DNA of 64,000 bases from Dactylorhiza incarnata (GCA_033032865.1 JAWHQI010000051.1:10124001-10188000); one strand, 5' to 3'. Counted from the stretch's first letter, positions 1-10,162 are shown. Numbers and translations are program-made. The notes: generated by a model not told the origin, from the sequence alone.

Positions 1-1019
1 TTTCTTGTCACGACCAAATAACCACCTAATCCTCCATTAGGAAACTCCCAAACGATGAAATGACGTAAAGTGGAATTAGGGAAACATAGCTTCGAATGCA
101 TACATAATAAGTTGAAATGGTCACGTGGGAGTCATTTTGAGCAGATAAATATATTTCCTTGAAGTCCGGACAATTAACGTACTCATCCTTAATTCTATCG
201 AACCCAATCACTCTTACCTCAAGCGTAGACAATAATAAAGAGACTAGACTAAGGGCGTTTGTCCCACGATTTAGCATTCCCTTAAGGTATTTTATTATAA
301 AGGTGTATTCCTAAAGATAGAAGACCTATTTAGCATGTCTGGGGCTAACCTTATTTTGTGAATTAATAAATCTCAAAGACTCGTGGTCAGATAATATAAC
401 AAACTCCTTAGGGAGTAAATAGTGTCGCCAATGTTGGAGACACTGAATAACCGCATAAAACTCCATATCATAATCAGAATATTTCAATTTTGGCCCCGCA
501 AGCTTCTCACTAAAATACCGAATAGGATGACCCTCTTGACTCAATACACCGCCAATACCAACTCCAGACGCATCAAATGACAATTCAAAAACCTTATTAA
601 AATCAGGAAATCGTTAAAGAGGAGCTTCCGACATTCGGGAATTAATTGTTTCAAACACTTTAGTGTCCGATTTAGTCCATGAGAATCATCCCTTCTTCAT
701 GCACTCCGTGATCGGTGCAATGATACTACTAAAATCTCAGATAAATCGATGGTAAAAAGTAGCTAAGCTGTGAAAACTCCAAACATCCCGTGTATTGGTC
801 GGTTCCGGCCAATCCCTAATGGCTTGGACCTTCTTGGGATCCTCATGAATACCCTCCGAACTCACAATATTTCCTAGGAACTCCACAGATGGAACATTGA
901 ACGAGCATTTTTTGCATATTAACAAATAATTGTTCCTTTTGCAACGTCGTAAGGACTATCCTCAAGTGCGACTCATGGTCATTCAGAGAGGCGCTAAAAA
1001 CTAGGATATCATCAAATTA
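1..1019 (-). pseudogene. Chr-H pol remnant: RT thumb, RNase H, start of integrase spacer
   Basis: This is the 3' part of a Ty3/Gypsy polyprotein that would copy RNA into DNA and integrate it. Reading down the minus strand, I see FDDILVFSA (the end of the RT active-site block), then a thumb/connection segment at 925-737 (VEFLGNIVSSEGI, DPKKVQAIRDWPEP). RNase H follows at 583-326 (SFDASGVGIGGVLSQ, YSDYDMEFYAVIQCLQHWRHYL, LSDHESLRFI). The spacer before integrase is at 277-26 (LLSTLEVRVIGFDRIKDEY). Stops and frameshifts separate these blocks, so it is dead. The wording is chromovirus-like (Reina/CRM type), which is a family inference. The upstream part lies at 8271-8595 beyond Ath-A. Integrase would lie left of the window. 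Confidence 0.85.
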
Positions 1020-1024
1020 TATAA
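1020..1024. repeat. Target-site duplication of Ath-A (left copy)
   Basis: TATAA directly precedes the TGATG terminus at 1025, and the same five bases follow the other terminus at 8266-8270. Five-base duplications are usual for this integrase class. Confidence 0.9.
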
Positions 1025-2528
1025 TGATGCGTGTCAGCAAGTGCACCGGTCGCTGTCAAGTAATAATTGTGGAGAATAAATTCCCCGGATGTCGGTCTCT
1101 TGAGGAATGCAGGATGGGTGAACGAATCGCGCAGTGATGATTGTTACACAAGCGTTCAACAGACACAAAGAGGGGTTTTTGGTTGGTTTTCCTAATCTTA
1201 GCAATAACAAAAGAAATGCGGGTCGAAAACACCGCTTCGCAAAGTGAGGTGGATGCAACGGCCGCGATGCCGTGCTTCGTGAGGCGGATGAAGTGAACTC
1301 AAGTGCGAGAGGGTGAGGGTCGCAAACACCTCTTCACAACCGCCGTTAGCTCTTGCTAACGCGGGTCAAACACCTTGCGTGCGGGCACGAGTGAGTGAAT
1401 GAGAACGGAGTGAATCATAACCAAACCATGAAGAATAACAAAGAGACATTCATTTAAACAAATAACATCTCAATATTCAAGTTTTACACGGTTCAAAGAG
1501 TACAACGAGGAAAGAGGAAGGAAATAACCGATGTTGAAGACTAGCGGCCGTTCACGGCCGGAATGGTAGGTTGTCGGGCTACCTCCGGACTCGGACGGAC
1601 AATGCTTCCGGCGTAGAGAGCTGTCACGATCTCCCTACGTGCTCCGTCGTCTTCGACTTTAGGTTTCTTCTTCTTCTCACCGAGCGGAATGAAAGAATGC
1701 TTGCTTGGAGGCTTGCGGACGATGGAGAACACTCACGGACAATGGAGGAAGTCTTAGAATGGGTGGAGGAGGCTTCCCCTTGCGTAGGAGATGAAGTGGA
1801 GGCGTTCCAAGGTGGAAATCGGCGGCGTACGGAACAGGAATCCCGCTCCCGGCATGAACGATCGCCCTAAAATCGCAACAGGCGTTTAAATAGGCGCTGG
1901 ATTGAATACTGCGCACGGTCATTGGCGCACGACCAGTGGTCGTGCGCATTGGAATTCTGCGATCATGCGCACTGCCTGGGTGGAACCTGCAAGATACGAA
2001 ATTATAAAATAAAATGTTCGCACGACCAGTGGCGCACGACCGGTGGTCGTGCGCACTGGAGTTGATGGTCGTGCGCACTGGAGCAAACAGAACTCGGAAT
2101 TTAAATGGTAAGTGCGCACGAGCAGGGGCGCACGACCGGTGGTCGTGCGCACTGTCGTTGATGGTCGTGCGCACTGCACCAAACAGAACTCGTGAAAAAG
2201 GGTTAAGTGCACACGATCAGTGGCGCACGACCAGTGGTCGTGCGCAATAGAACCGGTGATCGTGCGCAGTGTTCCTGTGCAGAATTGCACCGGGAACACT
2301 TGCACGACTCCTATTCCAGCATAACCACAGATCTAGCCACTGAAAGTGGCACTTAACAGCACATGAACACTACTAATGACAATAAGCACGAAAATCACAC
2401 CAAAGTGGGCAAGATGTGCACCTAGCATGGATTATCAAATATAAACTAAAACAAGGCTAAAGTGCGGAGAAATGACTAAATAACGGCCCGGATGAATCCA
2501 TAAATGTGTATATGATCAGGACTCATCA
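1025..2528 (-). repeat. Ath-A 3' LTR
   Basis: This is a direct repeat of 6761-8265. It begins TGATGCG and ends ACTCATCA on the plus strand, so TG...CA on either strand. On the minus strand U3 comes first, holding the palindrome array at 1911-2269. A TATA-like TATTTAAA follows at 1885-1892 (minus), then a GC-richer leader. Small open frames inside (99 aa, 165 aa) repeat in both LTRs and are judged non-coding. Confidence 0.93.
1911..2269. repeat. Palindrome array in Ath-A 3' LTR (U3)
   Basis: The half-site CGCACGACC / GGTCGTGCG recurs throughout. Two copies (1925-1947 and 2223-2245) are exact palindromes with 11-base arms GCGCACGACCA around a one-base centre. Two more have one arm mismatch, and single half-sites lie between them. 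The array ends about 20 bp from the TATA-like box. The same layout is found in Ath-B. Confidence 0.9.
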
Positions 2529-4310
2529 CACCTCTAGACTTAACTGTTTGCGCGTCCCGAGCAAACGAATCCGGCGGAGCGTGAAAACGATAGTTAACAT
2601 AGAGAATTACACAAGGGAGTACGGCGCGAAGTAACAACGCATGCGAGTAGAGATTCTAGTAGAAGGAGAGTTTAACTATGCTAACTAATTTACATAAGTA
2701 TTAAAGCGTAATTAAAGATTTAGTTATACTCAGTTGGTGAATTACGAAGAATTTGACGATCATGCCCGGTATGAAAGTGACGAGACACTGAGGCGGGTGT
2801 TGCAAAAGATCGGGGCTTAGGAATAACTCCGCTGAAATCCATCAACGTCGTGAACCATGCGCTTGCCCGGTCACACTCTCTCCACGGCGCTAGCAAACTC
2901 GCAAGTCAAATCAGTAGGGCTTTTAGGATTAAATCGGGGCTTAGGTTATGGTATGATATTTCAAAGTTAAACACGGCGGCTACGCAACCCAAGTGAGCTA
3001 ACGGAACGCTGCACCACGCAAGACCAACAACAATGCTCGTGTGACACACCCCCAGACTTATCATGAAAACCAGGTGTGCACACGGCCTACTTCACAAATA
3101 CCAACAGATTTTCTGTTTTTAGCTCGGGAGGATTTTTTTTTCAAAATACTCTTTTTTTTTTCTTTTACATATTTTACTTCTTTTATTGAACCCCCTGTTG
3201 GTTCAAAATCAGCAGAAGGACTTTATTTTCTCTTCATAACACAAAGATTCCACACACCACACAAGTTGAGACTTATGAGCGCAGTTAAAAACATTTTGGT
3301 TGCGGGAGTAGGATAGGCTTCAGGCATTGGTGGATGAAGAGGGGCTGAACAAAGGATTGGTAGGCACAAAATAGGCTTGCAAAGGTGAATGAAATGGACA
3401 TGGAATAACAAAGCTCAAACTAGCCAAAGGGTGGCCTACATCATGCTTGACTCAACGAGTAGCTCTCACCCATGCTTCGAGAGTCGCTTGGGGCAAATTC
3501 TTAGCCCACGAGAAAGATAAACCTTCCTCCCGACTCGAGCAACACACGACTAGCAACCGCACACACACAACACCGGGTTATCGTCGATTTCATTCGAATT
3601 CACCACTTGAGTATATTAAATCTAAATTTACGCAGAAATACTAAACATAAATTAGATGCATAAAGAAAATCTAGTTCTACACAAATTCTAACATAGCATG
3701 CGAAGTGACTAGAACACTACATGAGTCAACATCGCACTCCAAATAATAATTCCTGCGTTAACAACCTATTTCACATTCCAACCAAACTAGTTTAAACGGA
3801 ACAACAACAAAAAGACAAGCACGCACTCAAGTGGGTGAAGTGGTGTGAGAAGAATGCAACGATGATAATGAAAATGATAAAAAAAAACAACCTTCTAGTA
3901 TGCGGTGCAACTCGTGCTCAGTGGATAACAACAACCGCTCCCCCAGACTTAAGCTAAACGATATATCTAGAAATTTGAAGCTAAAAGAAGGGAGGAAGCG
4001 TTACCCCATGCTCAGAAATGAGCATACCAGACGATTGGCATAAATGATCAAGAATAGTCCGCAGCATCCGCACCATCGAACACAAAACCTGCAAGCACAA
4101 ACTCAAAGCAACAAAAGCAAATACAAAAGCTGAACTAAAAGAAGTTAGAAAAAAAAGAAGTACGAAAACAGGAAATCTGGGTTGTCTCCCAGGAGCGCTT
4201 TCATTTAACGTCCTTAAGCTGGACCAAATACCTGTATTAGCAGTGTTTATAAAGTGCAGGAATTAAAAAGAAATCTCAAAAATAGTTCACCACAGCAAAT
4301 AAAACACACA
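2529..4310 (-). other. Ath-A 3' non-coding region and polypurine tract
   Basis: Nothing coding is evident between the gag-protease stop and the 3' LTR. The last bases before the LTR read AAGTCTAGAGGTG on the minus strand, a decayed version of the AAGTCTGGGGGTG tract in Ath-B. Around 3890-4090 the minus strand contains a segment also found in Ath-B near 56240-56460 (TCTGGTATGCTCA, GAGCAT..GGGTAAC, TTAAGTCTGGGGGAG). This region is therefore shared by the two elements. Scattered small frames in both directions look like chance. Confidence 0.7.
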
Positions 4311-6641
4311 TCAACTAAAAGCGCTCTTATGGTGTGCTTCTCCCGTAGCACGTAGGTGGGAGGTGAAGGCTTTAGGGCCAGCACTGGTATTACCCAATGC
4401 TCCCCTAACCTCCGCCACCTTGCCACGGAGAGCGGCAGCACGAGCGTCGCGCAGAAGTTTTTCCTTTTTAAGTTTGGTGACAGTCGGAGACTGCCACCGT
4501 TGAGAGTTCTCAGATTTTTCCTCCTTAGAATCAGGTGGCGTCACTTCCGGCATCGTGGTGACTACCGGATCGGCCCAGGAGATGGAGCGCTTAGATAGTT
4601 TATTACATAATTCACCATAAGAAGATAAATAATCAGCAACCCTAACTACATTCACGTCAACGTTTCCCGAACTGCAGTCTTCCTCCTTCTCAGAGTCGAA
4701 CTCTTTCCAGAAGTCAACCTCTTCCTCCTCATCTGATTGGAGCTCCTCCTTTCCTCCTTCACTTGTTTCTTGATCTTGTATCTTTCCTGCACATCTTAGA
4801 AATTCATCAGAAATAACGAGAGGGGGAGGAGTGGATGTGTCAGCTGTAGCTTCGAGGCGAGTGGGCTGCAGCGCCTTGTTAGGTAGGAGAACACACCCCG
4901 TAGCGAAGTCAAGGGTGGCGCCGCTCTCTTTCAAGAACGGCACGCCCAAGATAGGAATGGATTGATTTTCCTGGGGGCCCAACACCTGAAAGTCCGCGAC
5001 CACAGTCGTCTCCTCAACTATTACTTCCACATTTCTCACTTCCCCCTCAGATTGGACAATAGTGCCGTTAGCGAGAATAAGCGATTTCCTTTCCTCCGTG
5101 TTCATCTCAAGTTGTAATTTCGCAACATCTTGCAGTGCAATGACGTTGCGGGAGGAACCGGAATCGCATAAAGCTTTTGTTTCAACCTTATTGATGGCAC
5201 AAGAAATTACCAGCTCACTCGGTTCAACCTCTACCACATCCCCAAGACTCTTCCCTTGATCAATTGGGTTCTTCTCCGTGTTGCTGGGAAGGGTCCCCTG
5301 CGATCGCTCGGTTAGCACTTGGGCCAATTGGCCCAACTGCGTTTCCAGGTTTCGCATGGATGCAGTTTGACTTACCATATTCGAATTAGCTACTTGCATG
5401 AATTTCTCCATCATCTCTTCTAGACTACTCTTTTTTTGAGTAGGGGGTGCTTGATTATAGTCCGGGTATGGTGGCCTCGGTTGGCTCCCGGAGGCGTAAG
5501 CATCGTTTTGATGCTGCCCCGGTGCCCATCGTTGGCCAGGTGTGTTTGGATTCCACGAGAAGTTCGGGTGACTTCTCGCTCCCGGATTATAAGCATTATT
5601 GAAAGGCGCCCCCCTAGGCTGATTTCCAACATAATTAACAGATTCGTTCAAGTTCAAGTGTGCGAAGTCACCTGCCACGTTGTTCCCCGAACACTCATAC
5701 GCGTGGTGGCCTCCGCCTCCACATCCCTCGCAGGTAATGACAGCAGCAGTAGCGGATGGTGAGGGGAGAGAGTCGACCATGAAAAGACCTCGGCCGCTTC
5801 TTGGAGTATTTCTCCCTGCGGTCCAGAATGTACTGTGGGAGGCAGTGTCGCGCAGAATTCGAAGGGCTTCTTCAGGAGTGTGGTTCATCAAGGTACCACC
5901 CGCCGCAGCATCGATCATTGCCCGATAGTTGGGCTCGATCGCGAAGTAGAACAATTCAACCACATTCCATGGTTGGAGCTCGTGGCCAGGGCAACGGCGA
6001 AGGAGATCGTTGAGGCGCTCCCAAGCTTCAGCAAGGGTCTCTTGGTCAAGTTGGCGAAATGTGGCGATCTCCCGCTGCAATCTTACAATCTTATCCACGG
6101 GATGGAATTTAGCAAGGAACTTGGATGCGAGGGCATCCCAAGTTGTAGCAGTCCCGGGCGGAATGGAGTGGAGCCACACCTTTGCTTTGTCGCGGAGTGA
6201 AAAGGGAAACAGTCTGAGCTTGACTGTGTCGTCAGCAATCCCTGCGTAGCGGAAGGTTCCGCAAATATCAGAAAACTCCGCCAGATGCAAATGCGGATCT
6301 TCGCTGGCCAACCCCGAGAACTGAGCGTTGTTCCGGATGATGTTTAAGATCGCTAGCTTGATCTCAAACTGATTATTCATAATGTTTGGCCCGAACCCCG
6401 GATACACACTCCCAGCAGTTGGAGTGGTGTAGTCCCTCATCGTGCGGGGTCGAGGCCTGACCGCCTCCTGCTCAATCCCAGGCTGATGTTCCCCCACGCC
6501 GGGCATTCTCGGATCAACATCATTTGGGTCTACCTGATCACCCATGGCCGCTTGTACAGCCGCAGCGCGCCTTCGCGCGCGAGCAGTTCGTTCGATTTCT
6601 GGATCAAAAGGTGCGAGTTCACCTGCGACCTGCCTCTGCAT
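4311..6641 (-). CDS. Ath-A gag-protease polyprotein
   Basis: This uninterrupted 776-aa frame encodes the particle coat and maturation protease of an Athila-type element. A capsid-like region fills about residues 80-270 (KVWLHSIPPGTATTWDAL, FRQLDQETLAEAWERLNDLL). A CCHC zinc knuckle, CEGCGGGGHHAYEC, lies near residues 300-315 and should bind the element's RNA. A retroviral-type aspartic protease begins near residue 490 with the active-site motif CDSGSSRNVIA and continues to PILGVPFLKESGATLDF near 575. The C-terminal 190 residues are acidic then basic and of unknown role. The frame stops there; no RT follows. I take the first ATG at 6641, about 95 bases after the primer site. An intact frame in a young element suggests it was functional when it inserted. 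Confidence 0.9.
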   Translation of the reverse strand: MQRQVAGELAPFDPEIERTARARRRAAAVQAAMGDQVDPNDVDPRMPGVGEHQPGIEQEAVRPRPRTMRDYTTPTAGSVYPGFGPNIMNNQFEIKLAILNIIRNNAQFSGLASEDPHLHLAEFSDICGTFRYAGIADDTVKLRLFPFSLRDKAKVWLHSIPPGTATTWDALASKFLAKFHPVDKIVRLQREIATFRQLDQETLAEAWERLNDLLRRCPGHELQPWNVVELFYFAIEPNYRAMIDAAAGGTLMNHTPEEALRILRDTASHSTFWTAGRNTPRSGRGLFMVDSLPSPSATAAVITCEGCGGGGHHAYECSGNNVAGDFAHLNLNESVNYVGNQPRGAPFNNAYNPGARSHPNFSWNPNTPGQRWAPGQHQNDAYASGSQPRPPYPDYNQAPPTQKKSSLEEMMEKFMQVANSNMVSQTASMRNLETQLGQLAQVLTERSQGTLPSNTEKNPIDQGKSLGDVVEVEPSELVISCAINKVETKALCDSGSSRNVIALQDVAKLQLEMNTEERKSLILANGTIVQSEGEVRNVEVIVEETTVVADFQVLGPQENQSIPILGVPFLKESGATLDFATGCVLLPNKALQPTRLEATADTSTPPPLVISDEFLRCAGKIQDQETSEGGKEELQSDEEEEVDFWKEFDSEKEEDCSSGNVDVNVVRVADYLSSYGELCNKLSKRSISWADPVVTTMPEVTPPDSKEEKSENSQRWQSPTVTKLKKEKLLRDARAAALRGKVAEVRGALGNTSAGPKAFTSHLRATGEAHHKSAFS

Positions 6642-6736
6642 GAACTGTCAAAAACAAAAAGAAAAACAAAGAAAATAAAAAAAAAACAACTGCTCGTATA
6701 ACGAAAGTCACAACACAAGACGAAACACGCCTGCAT

Positions 6737-6754
6737 TCCCCGGCAACGGCGCCA
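6737..6754 (-). promoter_or_regulatory. Ath-A primer binding site, tRNA-Asp
   Basis: On the minus strand the sequence is TGGCGCCGTTGCCGGGGA, complementary to the 3' end of plant tRNA-Asp including CCA. It starts six bases from the LTR edge. Athila elements are known to use this primer. Confidence 0.88.
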
Positions 6755-6760
6755 AAAACT

Positions 6761-8265
6761 TGATGCATGTCGGCAAGTGCACCGGTCGCTGTCAAGTAAT
6801 AATTGTGGAGAATAAATTCCCCGGATGTCGGTCTCTTGAGGAATGCAGGATGGGTGAACGGATCGCGCAGTGATGATTGTTACACAAGCGTTCAACAGAC
6901 ACAAAGAGGGGTTTTTGGTTGGTTTTCCTAATCTTAGCAATAACAAAAGAAATGCGGGTCGAAAACACCGCTTCGCAAAGTGAGGTGGATGCAACGGCCG
7001 CGATGCCGTGCTTCGTGAGGCGGATGAAGTGAACTCAAGTGCGAGAGGGTGAGGGTCGCAAACACCTCTTCACAACCGCCGTTAGCTCTTGCTAACGCGG
7101 GTCAAACACCTTGCGTGCGGGCACGAGTGAGTGAATGAGAACGGAGTGAATCACAACCAAACCATGAAGAATAACAAAGAGACATTCATTTAAACAAATA
7201 ACATCTCAATATTCGAGTTTTACACGGTTCAAAGAGTACAACGAGGAAAGAGGAAAGAAATAACCGATGTTGAAGACTAGCGGCCGTTCACGCCCGGAAT
7301 GGTAGGTTGTCGGGCTACCTCCGGACTCGGACGGACAATGCTTCCGGCGTAGAGAGCTGTCACGATCTCCCTACGTGCTCCGTCGTCTTCGACTTTAGGT
7401 TTCTTCTTCTTCTCACCGAGCGGAATGAAAGAATGCTTGCTTGGAGGCTTGCGGACGATGGAGAACACTCACGGACAATGGAGGAAGTCTTAGAATGGGT
7501 GGAGGAGGCTTCCCCTTGCGTAGGAGATGAAGTGGAGGCGTCCCAAGGTGGAAATCGGCGGCGTACGGAACAGGAATCCCGCTCCCGGCATGAACGATCG
7601 CCCTAAAATCGCAATAGGCGTTTAAATAGGCGCTGGATTGAATACTGCGCACGGTCATTGGCGCACGACCAGTGGTCGTGCGCACTGGAATTCTGCGATC
7701 GTGCGCACTGCCTGGGTGGAACCTGCAAGATACGAAATTATAAAATAAAATGTTCGCACGACCAGTGGTGCACGACCGGTGGTCGTGCGCACTGGAGTTG
7801 ATGGTCGTGCGCACTGGAGCAAACAGAACTCGGAATTTAAATGGTAAGTGCGCACGAGCAGGGGCGCACTACCGGTAGTCGTGCGCACTGTCGTTGATGG
7901 TCGTGCGCACTGCACCAAACATAACTCGTGAAAAAGGGTTAAGTGCACACGATCAGTGGCGCACGACCAGTGGTCGTGCGCAATAGAACCGGTGATCGTG
8001 CGCAGTGTTCCTGTGCAGAATTGCACCGGGAACACTTGCACGACTCCTATTCCAGCATAACCACAGATCTAGCCACTGAAATTGGCACTTAACAGCACAT
8101 GAACACTACTAATGACAATAAGCACGAAAATCACACCAAAGTGGGCCAAGATGTGCACCTAGCATGGATTATCAAATATAAACTAAAACAAGGCTAAAGT
8201 GCGGAGAAATGACTAAATAACGGCCCGGATGAATCCATAAATGTGTATATGATCAGGACTCATCA
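6761..8265 (-). repeat. Ath-A 5' LTR with promoter
   Basis: This near-identical copy of 1025-2528 is the transcribing LTR on the minus strand. From its start at 8265, the order is the palindrome array (8004-7647), a TATTTAAA box (7628-7621), and a leader to 6761. Differences from the other LTR are few and mostly C/T or G/A changes, several in CpG sites of the palindromes, as expected for methylated DNA. Confidence 0.93.
7647..8004. repeat. Palindrome array in Ath-A 5' LTR (U3)
   Basis: This is the same array as 1911-2269. One exact palindrome lies at 7661-7683; others carry single mutations (for example CGCACTACCGG at about 7866). It stops about 20 bp upstream of the TATA-like box. Confidence 0.9.
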
Positions 8266-8270
8266 TATAA
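8266..8270. repeat. Target-site duplication of Ath-A (right copy)
   Basis: TATAA follows the terminal CATCA and matches 1020-1024. Confidence 0.9.
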
Positions 8271-8595
8271 CTATGAATTTTTCCAAGAAAGGCTTGAACA
8301 CTAACTTCATCAACCTCGAAAAAGTACTCGGGTCATTAGTGAGCCTTCCCCGAGCACCAACCACTCATAAAGTCCGTCCTTTGATTTAAAGGCCGTCTTC
8401 CACTCGTCTCCCTCCCTAATTCTGATTTGATGGTAGCCACTCTTAAGATCTAGTTTAGAAAAAATAGTGGCCCCGACAAACATATCCAATAAGTCGTTCA
8501 AACGAGGGATGGGAAACCTATATTTGATAGTTATTTTATTAATGGCCCTATAACGAGCAAGTGTTGTACCAACAGAGATCCACCAGAAAATAACG
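8271..8595 (-). pseudogene. Chr-H reverse transcriptase palm fragment
   Basis: On the minus strand this reads as RT fingers and palm: [22 protein letters not shown], then [35 protein letters not shown], and finally VFKPFLEKFIVI next to Ath-A. The pieces span a frameshift near 8330 and degraded sequence where MPFGL is expected. It joins the fragment at 1-1019 once Ath-A is removed. Upstream, homology ends near 8595; gag and protease of this copy are missing. Confidence 0.85.
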
Positions 8596-8961
8596 ATTTC
8601 GGAAATGGTAGATCTCTCCCAACAAAATGAAAACTAGGTTCGCCAATCCTCAAGAATTTAAATTAATTAAGATAAACTCAAAATCAATCGAAGAAATCCA
8701 CGAAAATTCAAGTTGTCGAAGATCACGCCAAAATTAATCCACCACAAGAATTACTCAAGAGGGAATCACACAAAGTAGAAAATTTCGTTACCCCGCTTTA
8801 GATTAGATTTTCTCAAGCAATCAATCGCGAGATCGCTCGTCAACGGTTCCACTGGAGTTGCGTCGTATAGAGAAAAAACTCGTCCGCCTTCTTCGCTTCA
8901 CGCTGGATTTGATTCCACGAGACCACGGATCCCCTTCACCTTGGCTAAAATCCATAAGGGG
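8596..8961. other. Unidentified sequence left of Sir-I
   Basis: The stretch has no open frame worth calling and no recognised motif. It is AT-rich to about 8820, then GC-richer. Its continuation lies at 16452 after Sir-I. It could be part of an old LTR, but I see no second copy. Confidence 0.4.
8957..8961. repeat. Target-site duplication of Sir-I (left copy)
   Basis: AGGGG precedes TGTTGG at 8962 and is repeated at 16447-16451. Confidence 0.85.
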
Positions 8962-10162
8962 TGTTGGATAGGTAGGCGCCCTTAGAGGGGGGGGGGGGTG
9001 AATAAGGGTTTTCAAAACTTTAGTGATATTTTAAAAACTTTGTACTAATGCAAGATTAAGACAATAGAAAGTCAAGTAAAACAATTAAAATAAAGTAGAG
9101 ACATGCTTTATTAATATCAAATATGGTTTTACAAAAGTTGACTTCTATGACGCTAGAAATCGGTGGCGATGAATAGTAAACTCTTTTGGTTTTCTATCCC
9201 GACTCGCATCCCCATTAACTAGTGGCCCTAGCCTATCCTCCCCGGATTCGGCCTCAAGCCGCTCTAGCCAACCCTTCCCCGGAAGTGGCCTCGAGCACCC
9301 CCTAGACCTAGCCTAGATCTAGTCGCCAACACGAGTCGAGTTTCCCCCTAAGTCCTACCCAGACCTAGTCGCCAAGACGAGGCGATTTCACCAAACGATT
9401 ACAGAAAAGATTTGAAATAAAAAGACAATAATATAAAACTCCCTCTATGTGGATCTCTTGGAGAAGTAGATGAAGACGCAAAGTATGATTGTAGTCGATG
9501 CGGTCTTTCGTCACGATGATGACGCGTGTTGAAATCTTCTCCATAGATCTCCTTTAGTCTTTATGGATTTGTGGGAGTATATCTCTGAACCTTCCTCTCT
9601 ATGTTGTGGCACGAAGCTCTGGAATACTGGATCACAAGAGGCTTGGGAAGTCGGAGCCAAGATGTCCTTTTTATAGACTTAGCGCTAGCGCCTGCGCTAT
9701 CGCTACCGCCAGCGCTATCCCATTTTAGGACATATTCTGCGCGGCAGAATCTTCAATTCATGGCAACTCTGCTGAGGTTCCTCTTGTGTTTTGAGCTAGC
9801 GCTAGCTCTATCGCTACCGCCGGCGCTATCTCAGATTAGGCAATATTCTGTGTGTGCGAATCTTTTATTCCAAGGAAACCTGTCAAGATTCTTCTTCTAT
9901 TTTGCGCTAGCGCCTGCGCTAGTGCCTGCGCTAGCGCTACTGCTAGCGCTATCGCTACTGCCTGCTCTAGCAGCTACCGCTGGAGCTACCGCCGGCTATA
10001 GCGGCCAGTTTTGAGTTTTCGCTTCAAAGTTGGGCGCAACCTTCTTATGTTATCCTTGAGTCATATGAACTTGTTATCCTGCACACTTAAACATACAAGA
10101 TCAAATACACATAAGATTTATTATTCTCAATCCAAGGAGATGTGGAAGACCATGTTCCAACA
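8962..10162 (-). repeat. Sir-I 3' LTR
   Basis: This is a direct repeat of 15264-16446. It contains a G-run at about 8988-8999 that is six Gs in the other LTR. A GCGCTAGCGCC-rich array lies at 9681-10003. The 137-aa frame at 9601-10014 is a product of that array and is not called. Confidence 0.92.
9681..10003. repeat. GCTAGCGC motif array in Sir-I 3' LTR
   Basis: Three clusters (about 9681-9720, 9797-9832 and 9904-10003) are built from variants of the self-complementary words AGCGCT, GCTAGC and GCTAGCGC with CTACCGC spacers. The same three clusters occur at 15977-16285. Confidence 0.85.

Larger units (their letters stand above)
1025..8265 (-). mobile_element. Ath-A: non-autonomous Athila-type LTR retrotransposon (gag-protease only)
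   Basis: This is a complete element of about 7.2 kb on the minus strand, with LTRs of about 1.5 kb, a tRNA-Asp primer site, one long gag-protease frame and a TATAA duplication. No RT, RNase H or integrase frame exists in the 4.2 kb interior, so it must have moved with enzymes supplied in trans. The gag wording (RRCPGHELQPWNVVELFY, EEALRILRD) and tRNA-Asp priming point to the Athila/Tat branch of Ty3/Gypsy. This organisation fits terminal-repeat retrotransposons that keep only GAG (TR-GAG type). By eye the two LTRs differ at roughly 1% of positions, mostly transitions, so the insertion is young. It sits inside Chr-H. Confidence 0.92.

Noticed and set aside
1571..1870. 99-aa open frame, nearly identical at 7307-7606
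   Set aside because: It lies wholly inside the two Ath-A LTRs, antisense to the element, with no recognisable domain; it repeats only because the LTRs do.
1911..2269. Palindromic repeats considered as a CRISPR or integron site
   Set aside because: They sit in a retrotransposon U3 region in a plant genome, with irregular spacing and exact duplication between LTRs.
1677..2305. Arg/Thr/His-rich open frames across the palindrome array
   Set aside because: They are translations of the repeated CGCACGACC word in several frames and have matching frames on the other strand.
6737..6754. tRNA-like 3' ends at 6737, 15250, 43005, 51801 and 54688
   Set aside because: Only 12-18 bases complementary to tRNA ends are present, next to LTR edges; they are primer sites, not tRNA genes.
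9601..10014. 137-aa Ala/Leu-rich hydrophobic frame (and 15900-16298)
   Set aside because: It is produced by GCGCTAGCGCC repeats in the Sir-I LTR, present in both LTR copies; not a membrane protein.
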